From Paenisporosarcina macmurdoensis (GTDB taxonomy: Bacteria; Bacillota; Bacilli; Bacillales_A; Planococcaceae), in contig NZ_JBHSRI010000018.1 of assembly GCF_042658845.1 (NCBI RefSeq), positions 310,001 to 374,000 of the forward strand: 64,000 nucleotides of DNA. The letters are read 5' to 3'. A program made the position numbers and the translations under genes. This document shows positions 23,569 to 32,158 of the stretch, one piece after another. Every line of letters starts with the position of its first letter. Position 1 is the first letter of the stretch. A model generated the notes under the pieces. It ran no database searches, was not told where the DNA came from, and saw nothing but the letters and a program-made list of their open reading frames with translations.

Positions 23569-25482
23569 TTATGCGATTTTCTTTTTCAGTAATCCAGCCA
23601 TTAAAGCTGTCACAATCGAACCTGCAATTATTGCTACAGCATACAACATAACTTTTGCGATACCACCGTCAACAAGTCCCATGACGAATACTCCACCGTG
23701 AGGGGCACGAAGACCAATATCGAATAACATGACAAGTCCACCAGCTAAAGCTGCTCCAGTTACTGCTGAAGGAATGACACGTGCAGGGTCTGCTGCTGCG
23801 AATGGAATAACGCCTTCTGTGATAAAGCATGCCCCAAGGACATAAGCAGTTTTCCCAGCTTCTCTTTCTGGCTTAGTGAAACGGTTTTTGAACAATGTCG
23901 TCGCTAATGCCATTCCAAGTGGCGGCACCATACCGGCAGCCATAACTGTCGCGATATACGTAAAGTTTTCTGCATCGAGCATCGCAATGCCGAATGTGTA
24001 AGCAGCTTTATTGATGGGTCCACCCATATCGATAGCCATCATTCCACCTAAAATCAACCCTACAAGTACTGCGTTTGTGCCACCAAGTCCCTCTAAGAAA
24101 GAAGAGATTCCTGTATACACTTTGGTTAACTGCGGATTCACAAGCATCATGATAATCCCGGTAATCGCAATACTAAATAGCGGGAAGAATAATACGGGTT
24201 TCAATCCTTCAAGAGCTTCTGGTAATTTCGAGAACATTTTCTTAACAAACAGCGTGACGTAACCTGCAAGGAAACCAGCGATAATACCACCTAGGAAACC
24301 AGATCCTCCGCTAGCCCCTTCTACACCTGTTACGGTTATTGCGATTAATCCACCAATCATACCTGGTGCAAAACCTGGTCGATCCGCGATACTGCTAGCA
24401 ATAAACCCAGCTAATACTGGAACCATAAGGAAGAATGCTTTCGCACCGCCGATTGTGCCTAGCATCGCCGCAAATGCATTGTATTCTGGACTGTCGGGGT
24501 CACCCGAATTAATCCCCCAGAAGAATGAAATAGCGATTAATATCCCACCACCGACGACAAATGGCAACATGTTAGAAACACCATTCATTAAGTGTTTATA
24601 GAAACCATTACTTGATTCTGTTTTTGTCGCTTCTTCTTTTGAAGAGTCATGATGATAAATTGGTGCGTCATTGGTAATTGCACGATTTAGTAAACTATCA
24701 GTCTCGTAGATTGCTTTACCAACTTTTACCTGAATGACAGGTTTTCCATTGAAGCGAGACATTTCTACTTTTGTGTCAGCAGCAACAATGATGGCATCTG
24801 CTTCTGCGATATCTGCGTCAGTCAATCGATTCTTCACGCCACTTGAGCCATTTGTTTCTACTTTGAGTGAAATGCCCAATTCTTTTGCTCGTTCTTTTAG
24901 CTTTTCAGCAGCCATGTACGTATGCGCAATCCCTGTTGGACAAGCCGTTACTGCTAGAATTTTCTTAGATGAACTTACAGCATCAGGTGTTTGTTGTGCA
25001 TGTAAGTCTTCTGAAGGTCCATCCACTTCCGTTTCCTTATCAGTTACAGCTCTCAATACTTCTTCAATAGACGTTGCTGCAAGTATTTTCTGTCTGAAAT
25101 TCGAATCCATCAAGAAAGTAGCTAATCTTGAAAGAGCATCTAAATGATCATTATTTGCGCCTTCACTGGCTGCAATCATGAAGAATAGATGCGCTGGTTG
25201 ACCATCAAGTGATTCATAGTCAAGTCCAGCAAGAGATCTCCCAAACGCGATGGCAGGTGCTTTTACAGCTGCTGATTTCGCATGAGGAATCGCAATTCCA
25301 TCCCCAATACCAGTAGTACTCTGAGCTTCACGTGCTAATATGTCTCTAGTAAACGCTTTTTTATCTTTCAGCTTGCCTGCTTGGTCGAGCTTGTCAATTA
25401 ACTCGGTCAACACATCTTGTTTGGAAGCTGCTTGTAGATCCAAAATAATCGTATTTTCTGTCAGTAATTGTGTAATTTTCAT
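23569..25482 (-). CDS. fruA: PTS fructose-specific transporter, IIABC fusion
   Basis: Imports fructose and phosphorylates it to fructose-1-phosphate. 637 residues: EIIA (about 1-145, phospho-His67 in AIPHAKS), EIIB (about 180-275, phospho-Cys181 in TACPTGIAHTY) and EIIC membrane domain (about 295-637). The linker 150-175 is rich in Gln/Ser/Asp, as usual. It overlaps fruK by 4 bases and closes the fruR-fruK-fruA operon. Confidence 0.96.
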   Translation of the reverse strand: MKITQLLTENTIILDLQAASKQDVLTELIDKLDQAGKLKDKKAFTRDILAREAQSTTGIGDGIAIPHAKSAAVKAPAIAFGRSLAGLDYESLDGQPAHLFFMIAASEGANNDHLDALSRLATFLMDSNFRQKILAATSIEEVLRAVTDKETEVDGPSEDLHAQQTPDAVSSSKKILAVTACPTGIAHTYMAAEKLKERAKELGISLKVETNGSSGVKNRLTDADIAEADAIIVAADTKVEMSRFNGKPVIQVKVGKAIYETDSLLNRAITNDAPIYHHDSSKEEATKTESSNGFYKHLMNGVSNMLPFVVGGGILIAISFFWGINSGDPDSPEYNAFAAMLGTIGGAKAFFLMVPVLAGFIASSIADRPGFAPGMIGGLIAITVTGVEGASGGSGFLGGIIAGFLAGYVTLFVKKMFSKLPEALEGLKPVLFFPLFSIAITGIIMMLVNPQLTKVYTGISSFLEGLGGTNAVLVGLILGGMMAIDMGGPINKAAYTFGIAMLDAENFTYIATVMAAGMVPPLGMALATTLFKNRFTKPEREAGKTAYVLGACFITEGVIPFAAADPARVIPSAVTGAALAGGLVMLFDIGLRAPHGGVFVMGLVDGGIAKVMLYAVAIIAGSIVTALMAGLLKKKIA

Positions 25483-26411
25483 CCTGTCACATCCTGTTCA
25501 TGGAATGGGTTTAGTTGTACTTGATCTAACAGTGCTTCAACATCACTTTTTTCACATAAATCTGAGCGGAAAGCGGTGGCACTTCCACTGGCTACACCAT
25601 ATCGGAATGCCTTTTGTGCATCTTTTTCTTTTGTATAGGATGCGATAAATCCTGAGATGACTGAATCTCCAGAACCCACCGTGTTTACAACTTTTCCTTT
25701 CGGTGCTTCTGCGGAAACACCAAGGTCTTTTGTGACAAGAAGTGCACCTTCTTCTCCCATAGAGACGATCACGTGTTGAACACCTTGATTAACTAGTCTC
25801 TTGGCATAGTGATAGGCTTCCTGTTTATTCGCAATGATCGTATCAAATAATTCACCAAGCTCATGTTCATTTGGTTTTATTAAAAAAGGTTGTGTAAGTA
25901 CTAGCTCTTTAAGGGCAGGTCCAGATGTATCTAAAACAAAATGGATATCTTGGTTCGTGCAAATCGATGCGATTTCCAAAAAGAACGATTGCGGAATGGA
26001 CTCTGGTGAACTTCCAGCGAGGACAAACCAATCACCTTTTTGCAGTGTTTTGATTTTTTCCATTAAAACGGATTGTTGCTCGGTATTTATCACTGGACCT
26101 GGACCATTCAATTCTGTTTCTTCTTGGGCTTTAATCTTCACATTGATTCTTGTAATCTCTTTAGTTTGTATGAAGTCAGTTTCAATACCTTCCTTCTCTA
26201 GAAACTGTTCAATATAGTTTCCTGTAAAGCCACCAGCAAATCCGAGTGCAACGCTATCGACGTCTAAACGTTTTAACACACGCGATACATTAATCCCTTT
26301 ACCTCCTGGATAGTAAAATACTTCATCTGAACGATTGAGTGTAGCTGTTTGAAAATCTGGTAAATAGGTGGTGTAGTCGATTGATGGTGTAATGGTGCAT
26401 GTATAGATCAT
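25479..26411 (-). CDS. fruK: 1-phosphofructokinase
   Basis: Phosphorylates fructose-1-phosphate to fructose-1,6-bisphosphate. 310-residue PfkB-family kinase with the N-terminal YYPGGKGINVSRVL sugar-binding motif and the C-terminal NTVGSGDSVISGF anion-hole motif containing the catalytic Asp. It overlaps fruR by 4 bases and fruA by 4 bases, so the operon is tightly coupled. Confidence 0.96.
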   Translation of the reverse strand: MIYTCTITPSIDYTTYLPDFQTATLNRSDEVFYYPGGKGINVSRVLKRLDVDSVALGFAGGFTGNYIEQFLEKEGIETDFIQTKEITRINVKIKAQEETELNGPGPVINTEQQSVLMEKIKTLQKGDWFVLAGSSPESIPQSFFLEIASICTNQDIHFVLDTSGPALKELVLTQPFLIKPNEHELGELFDTIIANKQEAYHYAKRLVNQGVQHVIVSMGEEGALLVTKDLGVSAEAPKGKVVNTVGSGDSVISGFIASYTKEKDAQKAFRYGVASGSATAFRSDLCEKSDVEALLDQVQLNPFHEQDVTG

Positions 26412-27160
26412 GTTTTCTCCACCTTTACAGTAGTTTTTTCCAGTAATGATTTAATAGCTTTCTGTGGAAGGATATCAACAAGTAAAACGGCCTCTTCTAA
26501 ATCTAGAATTTTAGTGAAGCTTACTTTTTCATGTTTCGTGTGATCTGCAACCACATACGTTTTTTTAGCAAGTGAACTAGCTAGTTTCTTAATAGAAGCC
26601 TCTTCAGGGTCTGGTGTCGTATAGCCATAGTTCTCATGAAAACCATTTACACCAAGAAAGCATTTATCAAATCGATAGCTTTGTAATGCTTGAATGGTTT
26701 GAGAGCCAACAAGCGCTGCCGTTCTGGACTTGATTAAGCCACCAGTCAAATACGTTGTAATTCCATATTCATTCAATGTATCAATATGCGTAAGGCCATT
26801 CGTAACAACGACAATGTCTTTATCTTTTAAATGGGGAATCATTTGAAATGTAGTGCTACCAGCATCAAGAAAAATGCAATCGCCTTCTTTAATGAAAGAA
26901 GCTGCAAACTTAGCTAAGCGTTTCTTTTCTTGAAGGTTTTTGGTAGACTTATCTACGATGCTTGGCTCCAATGAATTTCTGTCTGATAATGTAGCTCCGC
27001 CGAAGACTCGTTCTAACTTATGTTGATTTTCAAGCTCCGTCAGATCTCTTCTTATCGTTGATTCTGAAGCACCAGTAGCGTCCACAATATCTTGCATTTT
27101 AACTGTTTGTTTCTCAACTAATAAGTCTAAAATTATGTCATGTCGTTCATTTGTTAACAC
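26408..27160 (-). CDS. fruR: DeoR-family fructose operon repressor
   Basis: 250 residues: DeoR HTH at the N-terminus (KMQDIVDATGASESTIRRDLTELE) and a sugar-phosphate sensing domain (FLDAGSTTFQMIPHL, TNGLTH, YGYTTPD). Likely relieved by fructose-1-phosphate. GTG 27160 with AAGGTG upstream gives the family's normal start (VLTNERHDIIL); the upstream in-frame ATG at 27220 would add 20 unrelated residues. It is first in the fru operon. Two 20-bp direct repeats and a cre site lie just upstream. Confidence 0.92.
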   Translation of the reverse strand: MLTNERHDIILDLLVEKQTVKMQDIVDATGASESTIRRDLTELENQHKLERVFGGATLSDRNSLEPSIVDKSTKNLQEKKRLAKFAASFIKEGDCIFLDAGSTTFQMIPHLKDKDIVVVTNGLTHIDTLNEYGITTYLTGGLIKSRTAALVGSQTIQALQSYRFDKCFLGVNGFHENYGYTTPDPEEASIKKLASSLAKKTYVVADHTKHEKVSFTKILDLEEAVLLVDILPQKAIKSLLEKTTVKVEKT

Positions 27161-27199
27161 ATCGACACCTTCTTTATTGTTATTAAAATAGATATTACT

Positions 27200-27213
27200 T
27201 GAAATCGCTTTCA
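27200..27213. promoter_or_regulatory. cre site in the fru/ptsHI control region
   Basis: TGAAATCGCTTTCA fits the catabolite responsive element consensus TGWNANCGNTNWCA at all fixed positions. It is 40 bases upstream of fruR and 92 before ptsH. Confidence 0.75.
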
Positions 27214-27220
27214 AAATCAA

Positions 27221-27260
27221 TCATAATCAATCAAGAACAGTCATAATCATTCAGAAACAA
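27221..27260. promoter_or_regulatory. Two 20-bp direct repeats, likely FruR operators
   Basis: TCATAATCAATCAAGAACAG is followed directly by TCATAATCATTCAGAAACAA (15-16 of 20 positions alike). DeoR-family regulators often bind direct repeats at two helical turns. Located between the divergent fruR and ptsH genes. Confidence 0.55.
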
Positions 27261-27304
27261 CATGCTTGTCATGTCTGAACCATAAAATTAGAGGAGGAAT
27301 TTCA

Positions 27305-27571
27305 ATGATTGAAAAACAATATAACATCACATCTTCAGAAGGTATTCATGCGCGTCCAGCAGCAGTTTTGGTAGGGGCTCTTGCTCCATTTAAATCGGAT
27401 ATTACACTTGAGTGGAATGACAAAAAAGTGAATTTAAAATCGATATTAGGTGTCATGTCTCTTGGCGTTTCATCTGGTGCTAGCATCACTATAGCGGCTA
27501 ACGGAGAAGATGAAGAACAAGCAATGGCGAAAGTAGCAGAAATCATGGAAACACAAGGAATTGGCAACTGA
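27305..27571 (+). CDS. ptsH: Phosphocarrier protein HPr
   Basis: Carries phosphate from enzyme I to the EIIA domains; in Firmicutes its Ser-phosphorylated form is the corepressor of CcpA. 88 residues with His15 (GIHARPA) and regulatory Ser46 (LKSILGVMSLG), both intact. ATG 27305 has AGAGGAGG upstream. Overlaps ptsI by one base (TGATG). Divergent from the fru operon. Confidence 0.97.
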   Translation: MIEKQYNITSSEGIHARPAAVLVGALAPFKSDITLEWNDKKVNLKSILGVMSLGVSSGASITIAANGEDEEQAMAKVAEIMETQGIGN

Positions 27572-29289
27572 TGATTCAAAAATTATCCGGAATTGCAGCG
27601 TCAAATGGAATTGCCATTGCCAAAGCTTTTAGACTTGAAAATCCGGAACTAATTGTTGAAAAAACGACTATTTCAAATACTGAGGCTGAGCTGACTCGCT
27701 TTGAAGCAGCTCTTACCCAGTCGAAATCTGAACTTGAAACAATTAAAGCTCATACGGCTCAGCAAATGAATGATGAAGAAGCCGCTATTTTCAGTGCTCA
27801 TCTTCTTGTGTTGAGTGATCCAGAATTACTCGGACCCATCACTGAAAAAATCAAGTCGGAAAATGTGAATGCTGAGTTTGCCTTACAAGAGACTGCTAAT
27901 ATGTTCATCGGATTATTTGAATCGATGGACAATGAGTATATGAAGGAACGTGCAGCGGACATCCGTGACGTGACGAAACGTGTATTAGCACATCTATTAG
28001 GTGTGTCCATTCAAAGTCCTAGCATGATTACAGACGAAGTAATTATCATTGCAGAAGATTTGACTCCTTCCGATACCGTTCAGCTGAATCCGCAATTTGT
28101 TAAAGGATTTATTACAGATATCGGTGGTCGCACATCACATTCAGCAATTTTAGCGCGGACACTTGAAATTCCAGCGGTTGTTGGAGCACAGACGGTGATG
28201 TCTTCCATTCAAAATGACATGATTGTCATTGTGGACGGACTGGACGGCGACATTATCGTCAATCCAGATGCGGAAACAATTGCTCATTATGAGGACAAAA
28301 AAGCAAGCTACGAACTACAAAAGTCCGAATGGGCAACGCTGAAAAACGAAGCTACTGTCACTTCTGACGGTCATCATGTGGAACTAGGTGCCAATATTGG
28401 CACTCCTAAAGATGTCGTGGGTGTTCTTGAACACGGTGGTGAAGCAATTGGTTTATACCGTACTGAATTTCTTTATATGGGACGCAATCAGTTCCCAACT
28501 GAAGAGGAGCAATTTGAGGCTTATTCATCCGTTCTTAAACAAATGGATGGCAAACCGACAGTTGTTCGCACACTTGATATTGGTGGCGACAAAGAACTTT
28601 CCTATTTGCAATTACCGAAAGAACTGAATCCATTTTTAGGTTTACGTGCTATTCGTCTTTGTTTAGAAATGGAAGATATGTTCAGAACGCAACTTCGTGC
28701 ATTGCTTCGTGCTAGTGTCCATGGTAATTTGAAGATTATGTTCCCGATGATTGCAACACTTGAAGAATTCAGACAAGCAAAAACGCTTTTCCTTGAAGAA
28801 AAAACAAAGCTTGAAAATGAACAAATTGAAGTGAGTAACTCGATTGAAGTCGGAATCATGGTTGAAATTCCTTCAACAGCAGTCATGGCAGATGTGTTTG
28901 CTAAAGAAGTAGACTTCTTCTCGATTGGTACGAACGATTTGATTCAATATACAATGGCTGCAGATCGCATGAATGAACGAGTTTCTTACCTTTACCAACC
29001 GTTTAACCCTGCTATCCTTCGCCTCGTGAAAAACGTTATTGACGCTTCACATAAGGAAGGGAAATGGACAGGTATGTGTGGTGAAATGGCTGGAGATGAA
29101 CTAGCTATCCCTATCCTTCTAGGACTCGGACTAGATGAGTTTTCAATGAGCGCGTCATCTATCTTGAAAGCCCGCTCGCAAATTAGAAAACTGTCTAAAT
29201 CAGAAATGGAAAGTCATATTGATACTATTCTCTCTTTATCTACTTCAGATGAAGTGGAGTCGTATGTTAGAGCTTTAACAACAAAATAA
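27571..29289 (+). CDS. ptsI: PTS enzyme I
   Basis: Phosphoenolpyruvate-protein phosphotransferase, the first step of all PTS transport. 572 residues: HPr-binding helical domain, phospho-His in GGRTSHSAILAR, PEP-binding barrel with GLYRTEFLYMGR, RTLDIGGDK and the catalytic Cys in GMCGEMAGD. Coupled to ptsH. Strong terminator 12 bases after the stop. Confidence 0.97.
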   Translation: MIQKLSGIAASNGIAIAKAFRLENPELIVEKTTISNTEAELTRFEAALTQSKSELETIKAHTAQQMNDEEAAIFSAHLLVLSDPELLGPITEKIKSENVNAEFALQETANMFIGLFESMDNEYMKERAADIRDVTKRVLAHLLGVSIQSPSMITDEVIIIAEDLTPSDTVQLNPQFVKGFITDIGGRTSHSAILARTLEIPAVVGAQTVMSSIQNDMIVIVDGLDGDIIVNPDAETIAHYEDKKASYELQKSEWATLKNEATVTSDGHHVELGANIGTPKDVVGVLEHGGEAIGLYRTEFLYMGRNQFPTEEEQFEAYSSVLKQMDGKPTVVRTLDIGGDKELSYLQLPKELNPFLGLRAIRLCLEMEDMFRTQLRALLRASVHGNLKIMFPMIATLEEFRQAKTLFLEEKTKLENEQIEVSNSIEVGIMVEIPSTAVMADVFAKEVDFFSIGTNDLIQYTMAADRMNERVSYLYQPFNPAILRLVKNVIDASHKEGKWTGMCGEMAGDELAIPILLGLGLDEFSMSASSILKARSQIRKLSKSEMESHIDTILSLSTSDEVESYVRALTTK

Positions 29290-29300
29290 TGTACCAGACA

Positions 29301-29341
29301 AAAAGGCATGTAGATTCAATTGAATCTACATGCCTTTTTTT
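29301..29341. terminator. Bidirectional terminator of ptsHI
   Basis: Near-perfect palindrome AAAAGGCATGTAGATTCA / TGAATCTACATGCCTTTT; also faces the 3' end of moaA. Confidence 0.9.
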
Positions 29342-29384
29342 AGATATATAGAAGTCTTGTGATTTTTTCTCACAACACCAACAA

Positions 29385-30410
29385 TTAGCCACCGATATAG
29401 GACATGCCAATTTTCTTGCGACTTCTTGAAGTTTGTTCAGTACGCTCATCTGAATAGCGATCAGTACGTTTCAGCCATACGTTGCTGATTGCAGCTAAAA
29501 CCTCTTCATCGTCCAAGTCGCTTCGGAGCAGTTTTCTGAGATCAAAACCCTCAGTCGCAAACAAGCATGTATAGAACTTTCCATCTGACGACAAACGTGC
29601 ACGAGTGCAAGAAGAACAGAAAGATTCCGATACTGACGTGATAAAGCCAACATATGAATTGCTATCTTTGTAGCGGTACCGCTTGGCAACTTCTCCGAAA
29701 TAATCCTTGTCTATCGGTTCTAGGTCGTAAACGGATAGAAGATGTTCATGAATCTCCTTTTTAGTAACGACTTTTTTAAAACTCCAACCATTATCGTTAC
29801 CAACATCCATGAATTCGATGAAACGAAGCGTAATCCCTCGTTCTTTAAAGTAAGCAGCCATCGGTAGAATTTCACAATCGTTGACACCTTTTTGGACGAC
29901 CATGTTCACTTTGATTTCAAACCCTACTTCAATTGCATGATCAATCTGTTTTAAAATATGCAATGGGCTGACTCCACGTCCGTTCAGTTTGCCGAACAAC
30001 TCAGCATCGAGAGCATCCAAGCTGATATTTAATCTCCGTAAGCCGGCATCATATAGAGGTTGTGCCTGTTGGCCAAGCAAAAGACCATTTGTTGTCAGCC
30101 CAATATCCTCCACCCCATCAACTGATAAGATTTTCTTCACAAGTTCTGGAAGACCGCGTCGCATGAGTGGCTCTCCACCGGTTAACCGGATTTTCTTGAC
30201 TCCTAGTGAAACAAATAGCTTTGTCAGCCGATGAATCTCCTCAAATGACAGCAAGTCTTGTTTTGGCAAAAATGCATAATCATCTCCAAAAACCTCTTTT
30301 GGCATACAATACGAACAGCGGAAATTGCACTTGTCCGTTACTGAAATTCGTAAATCACGAATGGGTCTTCTAAGCTGGTCTTGTAGCGGATAGTCAGTCA
30401 TGTACATCAC
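29385..30410 (-). CDS. moaA: GTP 3',8-cyclase MoaA
   Basis: Radical-SAM enzyme for the first step of molybdopterin synthesis: with MoaC it turns GTP into cyclic pyranopterin monophosphate. The SAM cluster motif is CNFRCSYC; the second cluster has CSSC and a third Cys in FYTCLFA near the C-terminal third; the protein ends in the required Gly-Gly. Start at 30410 (MMYM) or three codons later; GGAAGGGAGGGTGAT precedes. Last gene of the moeA-mobB-moaE-moaD-mobA-moaA run. Confidence 0.97.
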   Translation of the reverse strand: MMYMTDYPLQDQLRRPIRDLRISVTDKCNFRCSYCMPKEVFGDDYAFLPKQDLLSFEEIHRLTKLFVSLGVKKIRLTGGEPLMRRGLPELVKKILSVDGVEDIGLTTNGLLLGQQAQPLYDAGLRRLNISLDALDAELFGKLNGRGVSPLHILKQIDHAIEVGFEIKVNMVVQKGVNDCEILPMAAYFKERGITLRFIEFMDVGNDNGWSFKKVVTKKEIHEHLLSVYDLEPIDKDYFGEVAKRYRYKDSNSYVGFITSVSESFCSSCTRARLSSDGKFYTCLFATEGFDLRKLLRSDLDDEEVLAAISNVWLKRTDRYSDERTEQTSRSRKKIGMSYIGG

Positions 30411-30422
30411 CCTCCCTTCCTA

Positions 30423-30980
30423 CTAATCATCTGTGTTAATGTTACGGAAAATAGTTTTATCAACATGGATTAGCCTCGAATCCACCCATTTGGTCTCTAC
30501 TTGATCCAAAAACTTCATCACACTTAGTTGTTTATTTAATACTTCTTGAATCAAGTCTTTTTTCACACGATGATTCCAAATGCTGAACAAAGGAAGGTGT
30601 TCTTCGCTTGTTCTTACAGCGGTCACATCATGTGTACCTTCAGCCAATTGGATAAGTGCAGCAGTTTCTTTTTGTCCGATAAACGGCATATCACATGGCA
30701 ACACGAGATATTGATCGGCAGGACGCTCGGTCATTGCTGTATAAATACCTACGAGTGGACCGAGTCCTGATAATGAAGGAAGATCAATAATCACATCTAA
30801 TTCCTCGGGGAAACGGGGAATTAATTCTTCCCTTGTAACGATGACAACATGATCACAGGCAGCGTCAAGTGCACGCCACACTTGTTCGTAAAAGAACCTG
30901 TCATTTATTTTGGCAAAAGCTTTTGGCGAACCAAAGCGCCTTGACATCCCCCCGGCGAGCAAGATTCCGATTGTCTCCAT
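30423..30980 (-). CDS. mobA: Molybdenum cofactor guanylyltransferase MobA
   Basis: Adds GMP to molybdopterin to give the MGD form needed by NarG. 185 residues, with LAGGMSRRFGSPKAF at the N-terminus (nucleotide-binding loop with catalytic Arg/Lys) and LPCDMPF as the metal-binding Asp motif. Its start touches the stop of moaD, implying translational coupling. Confidence 0.95.
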   Translation of the reverse strand: METIGILLAGGMSRRFGSPKAFAKINDRFFYEQVWRALDAACDHVVIVTREELIPRFPEELDVIIDLPSLSGLGPLVGIYTAMTERPADQYLVLPCDMPFIGQKETAALIQLAEGTHDVTAVRTSEEHLPLFSIWNHRVKKDLIQEVLNKQLSVMKFLDQVETKWVDSRLIHVDKTIFRNINTDD

Positions 30981-31213
30981 TAGCCGCCACTTACAGGTGG
31001 AATAAATGCAACCGTGTCGCCACTTTCGATGACGTCTGTAGGCAGTGCATATTCTTCGTTTACCGCAATTCGCGCAGAGCTATTTCGGATACCCGGGTAT
31101 TTTTCATCAGCCCATTTCCACAAGTCCTCCACCGTTTGATTGGAGAAATTGACGCTTTCTTTTGGAATTCCTGTCAGTACTCGAATTCCAGCAAAATAAT
31201 GCAATTCAATCAT
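30980..31213 (-). CDS. moaD: Molybdopterin synthase small subunit MoaD
   Basis: 77-residue ubiquitin-fold sulfur carrier ending in PPVSGG; the terminal Gly-Gly is adenylated by MoeB and thiocarboxylated. It inserts into MoaE to form molybdopterin synthase. It overlaps moaE by 4 bases and abuts mobA. Confidence 0.95.
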   Translation of the reverse strand: MIELHYFAGIRVLTGIPKESVNFSNQTVEDLWKWADEKYPGIRNSSARIAVNEEYALPTDVIESGDTVAFIPPVSGG

Positions 31214-31650
31214 ACGACTTCCTCCTTAGGCTTTTTCTTCTGGTCACCTATCCATTCTTCGCCGTCTTCCCAAATTTCCTTTTTCCATATCGGCACAATT
31301 TCCTTAATGCGTTCGATAGCATATTCATTTGCTTCATATGCAGTTTTACGGTGTGGAGAAGAAACCGCGATGACAACAGCAATGTCACTGATCTGTAGCT
31401 CCCCGATTCGATGAGCAATCGCGACCCTTGTCCCTTCCCACTTGACTTCGATTTCTCTTCCTATTTCTGCTAGCTTTTTCTCAGCCATTGGTACATATGC
31501 CTCGTACGCAAGGTACATTGTCCGAACACCTTGCGTCCATTCACGAACATGACCGGTGAATAATGTTACTGCGCCAGCTTCCGGTCGCAGTACATAATCG
31601 GCGTACAGTTGCGGGTTAATTGGTTCGGTTACCACTTCAAATGCTTTCAC
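31210..31650 (-). CDS. moaE: Molybdopterin synthase catalytic subunit MoaE
   Basis: Transfers two sulfurs from MoaD to cyclic pyranopterin monophosphate. GTG 31650 with CAGGTG upstream gives about 146 residues (VKAFEVVTEPIN...), the family's usual N-terminus. Signatures GAVTLFTGHVRE, the RIGELQISDIAVVIAVSSPHR block and the C-terminal PIWKKEIWEDGEEWIG are complete. The start overlaps the 3' end of mobB by 14 bases. A GTG at 31659 is also possible. Confidence 0.93.
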   Translation of the reverse strand: MKAFEVVTEPINPQLYADYVLRPEAGAVTLFTGHVREWTQGVRTMYLAYEAYVPMAEKKLAEIGREIEVKWEGTRVAIAHRIGELQISDIAVVIAVSSPHRKTAYEANEYAIERIKEIVPIWKKEIWEDGEEWIGDQKKKPKEEVV

Positions 31651-32158
31651 TTGTTTCACCTGCCATCCATTTAGCAAACCACTTGTATATATCATCTAAA
31701 CGACTTCGCTCTAAGGTATTAATTCCTTTTAGTTTCACGCCTTCATGGACGATGACCAGAACGATGTTGTCGAGTTCCTGCAATGTATCCCAATCTTGTT
31801 GTGATCGAACAAGTACAACCTTATCAAACGCAGCTTTTTTAAAGCCTTCGATGAGTACGATGTCCGGTTTTGTTTGGCACGACAGTTCGATAAGGTCATC
31901 AAGATTACCTGTATTGCTTTGCATATGTATCTGTACAACGCCTTCGCCATATGCAAGGGAACTTTGTGCCCCATGATCAAAAAATTGCATGCTGTCCGTT
32001 TCTACAGGAGGTAAATCAAGTGAACCACCGTGACCATGATGTTTAATGGTAGAGATCGTTTTTCCATTGTTCTTCGCTAAGTCAAGAAACTCTGTGATTA
32101 ACGTTGTTTTCCCACTGTTCTTAAAACCGACCACTTGTAACACTTTTACAGTAACCAT
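31637..32158 (-). CDS. mobB: Molybdopterin-guanine dinucleotide adaptor MobB
   Basis: 173-residue P-loop GTPase-like protein that assists MobA or MoeA; not strictly essential in other bacteria. Walker A motif GFKNSGKTT and the downstream IKHHGHGG and DIVLIEGFK segments are typical. It overlaps moeA by 13 bases upstream and moaE by 14 bases downstream. Confidence 0.93.
   Translation of the reverse strand: MVTVKVLQVVGFKNSGKTTLITEFLDLAKNNGKTISTIKHHGHGGSLDLPPVETDSMQFFDHGAQSSLAYGEGVVQIHMQSNTGNLDDLIELSCQTKPDIVLIEGFKKAAFDKVVLVRSQQDWDTLQELDNIVLVIVHEGVKLKGINTLERSRLDDIYKWFAKWMAGETSESI

Noticed and set aside
23384..23701. 105-residue plus-strand ORF over the toxin promoter and fruA end
   Set aside because: Antisense shadow of fruA joined to AT-rich spacer; no RBS and no family pattern.
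29357..29375. FNR-like TTGTGA...TCACAA
   Set aside because: Spacing is 7 rather than 6 and it lies downstream of moaA near a terminator, not at a promoter.
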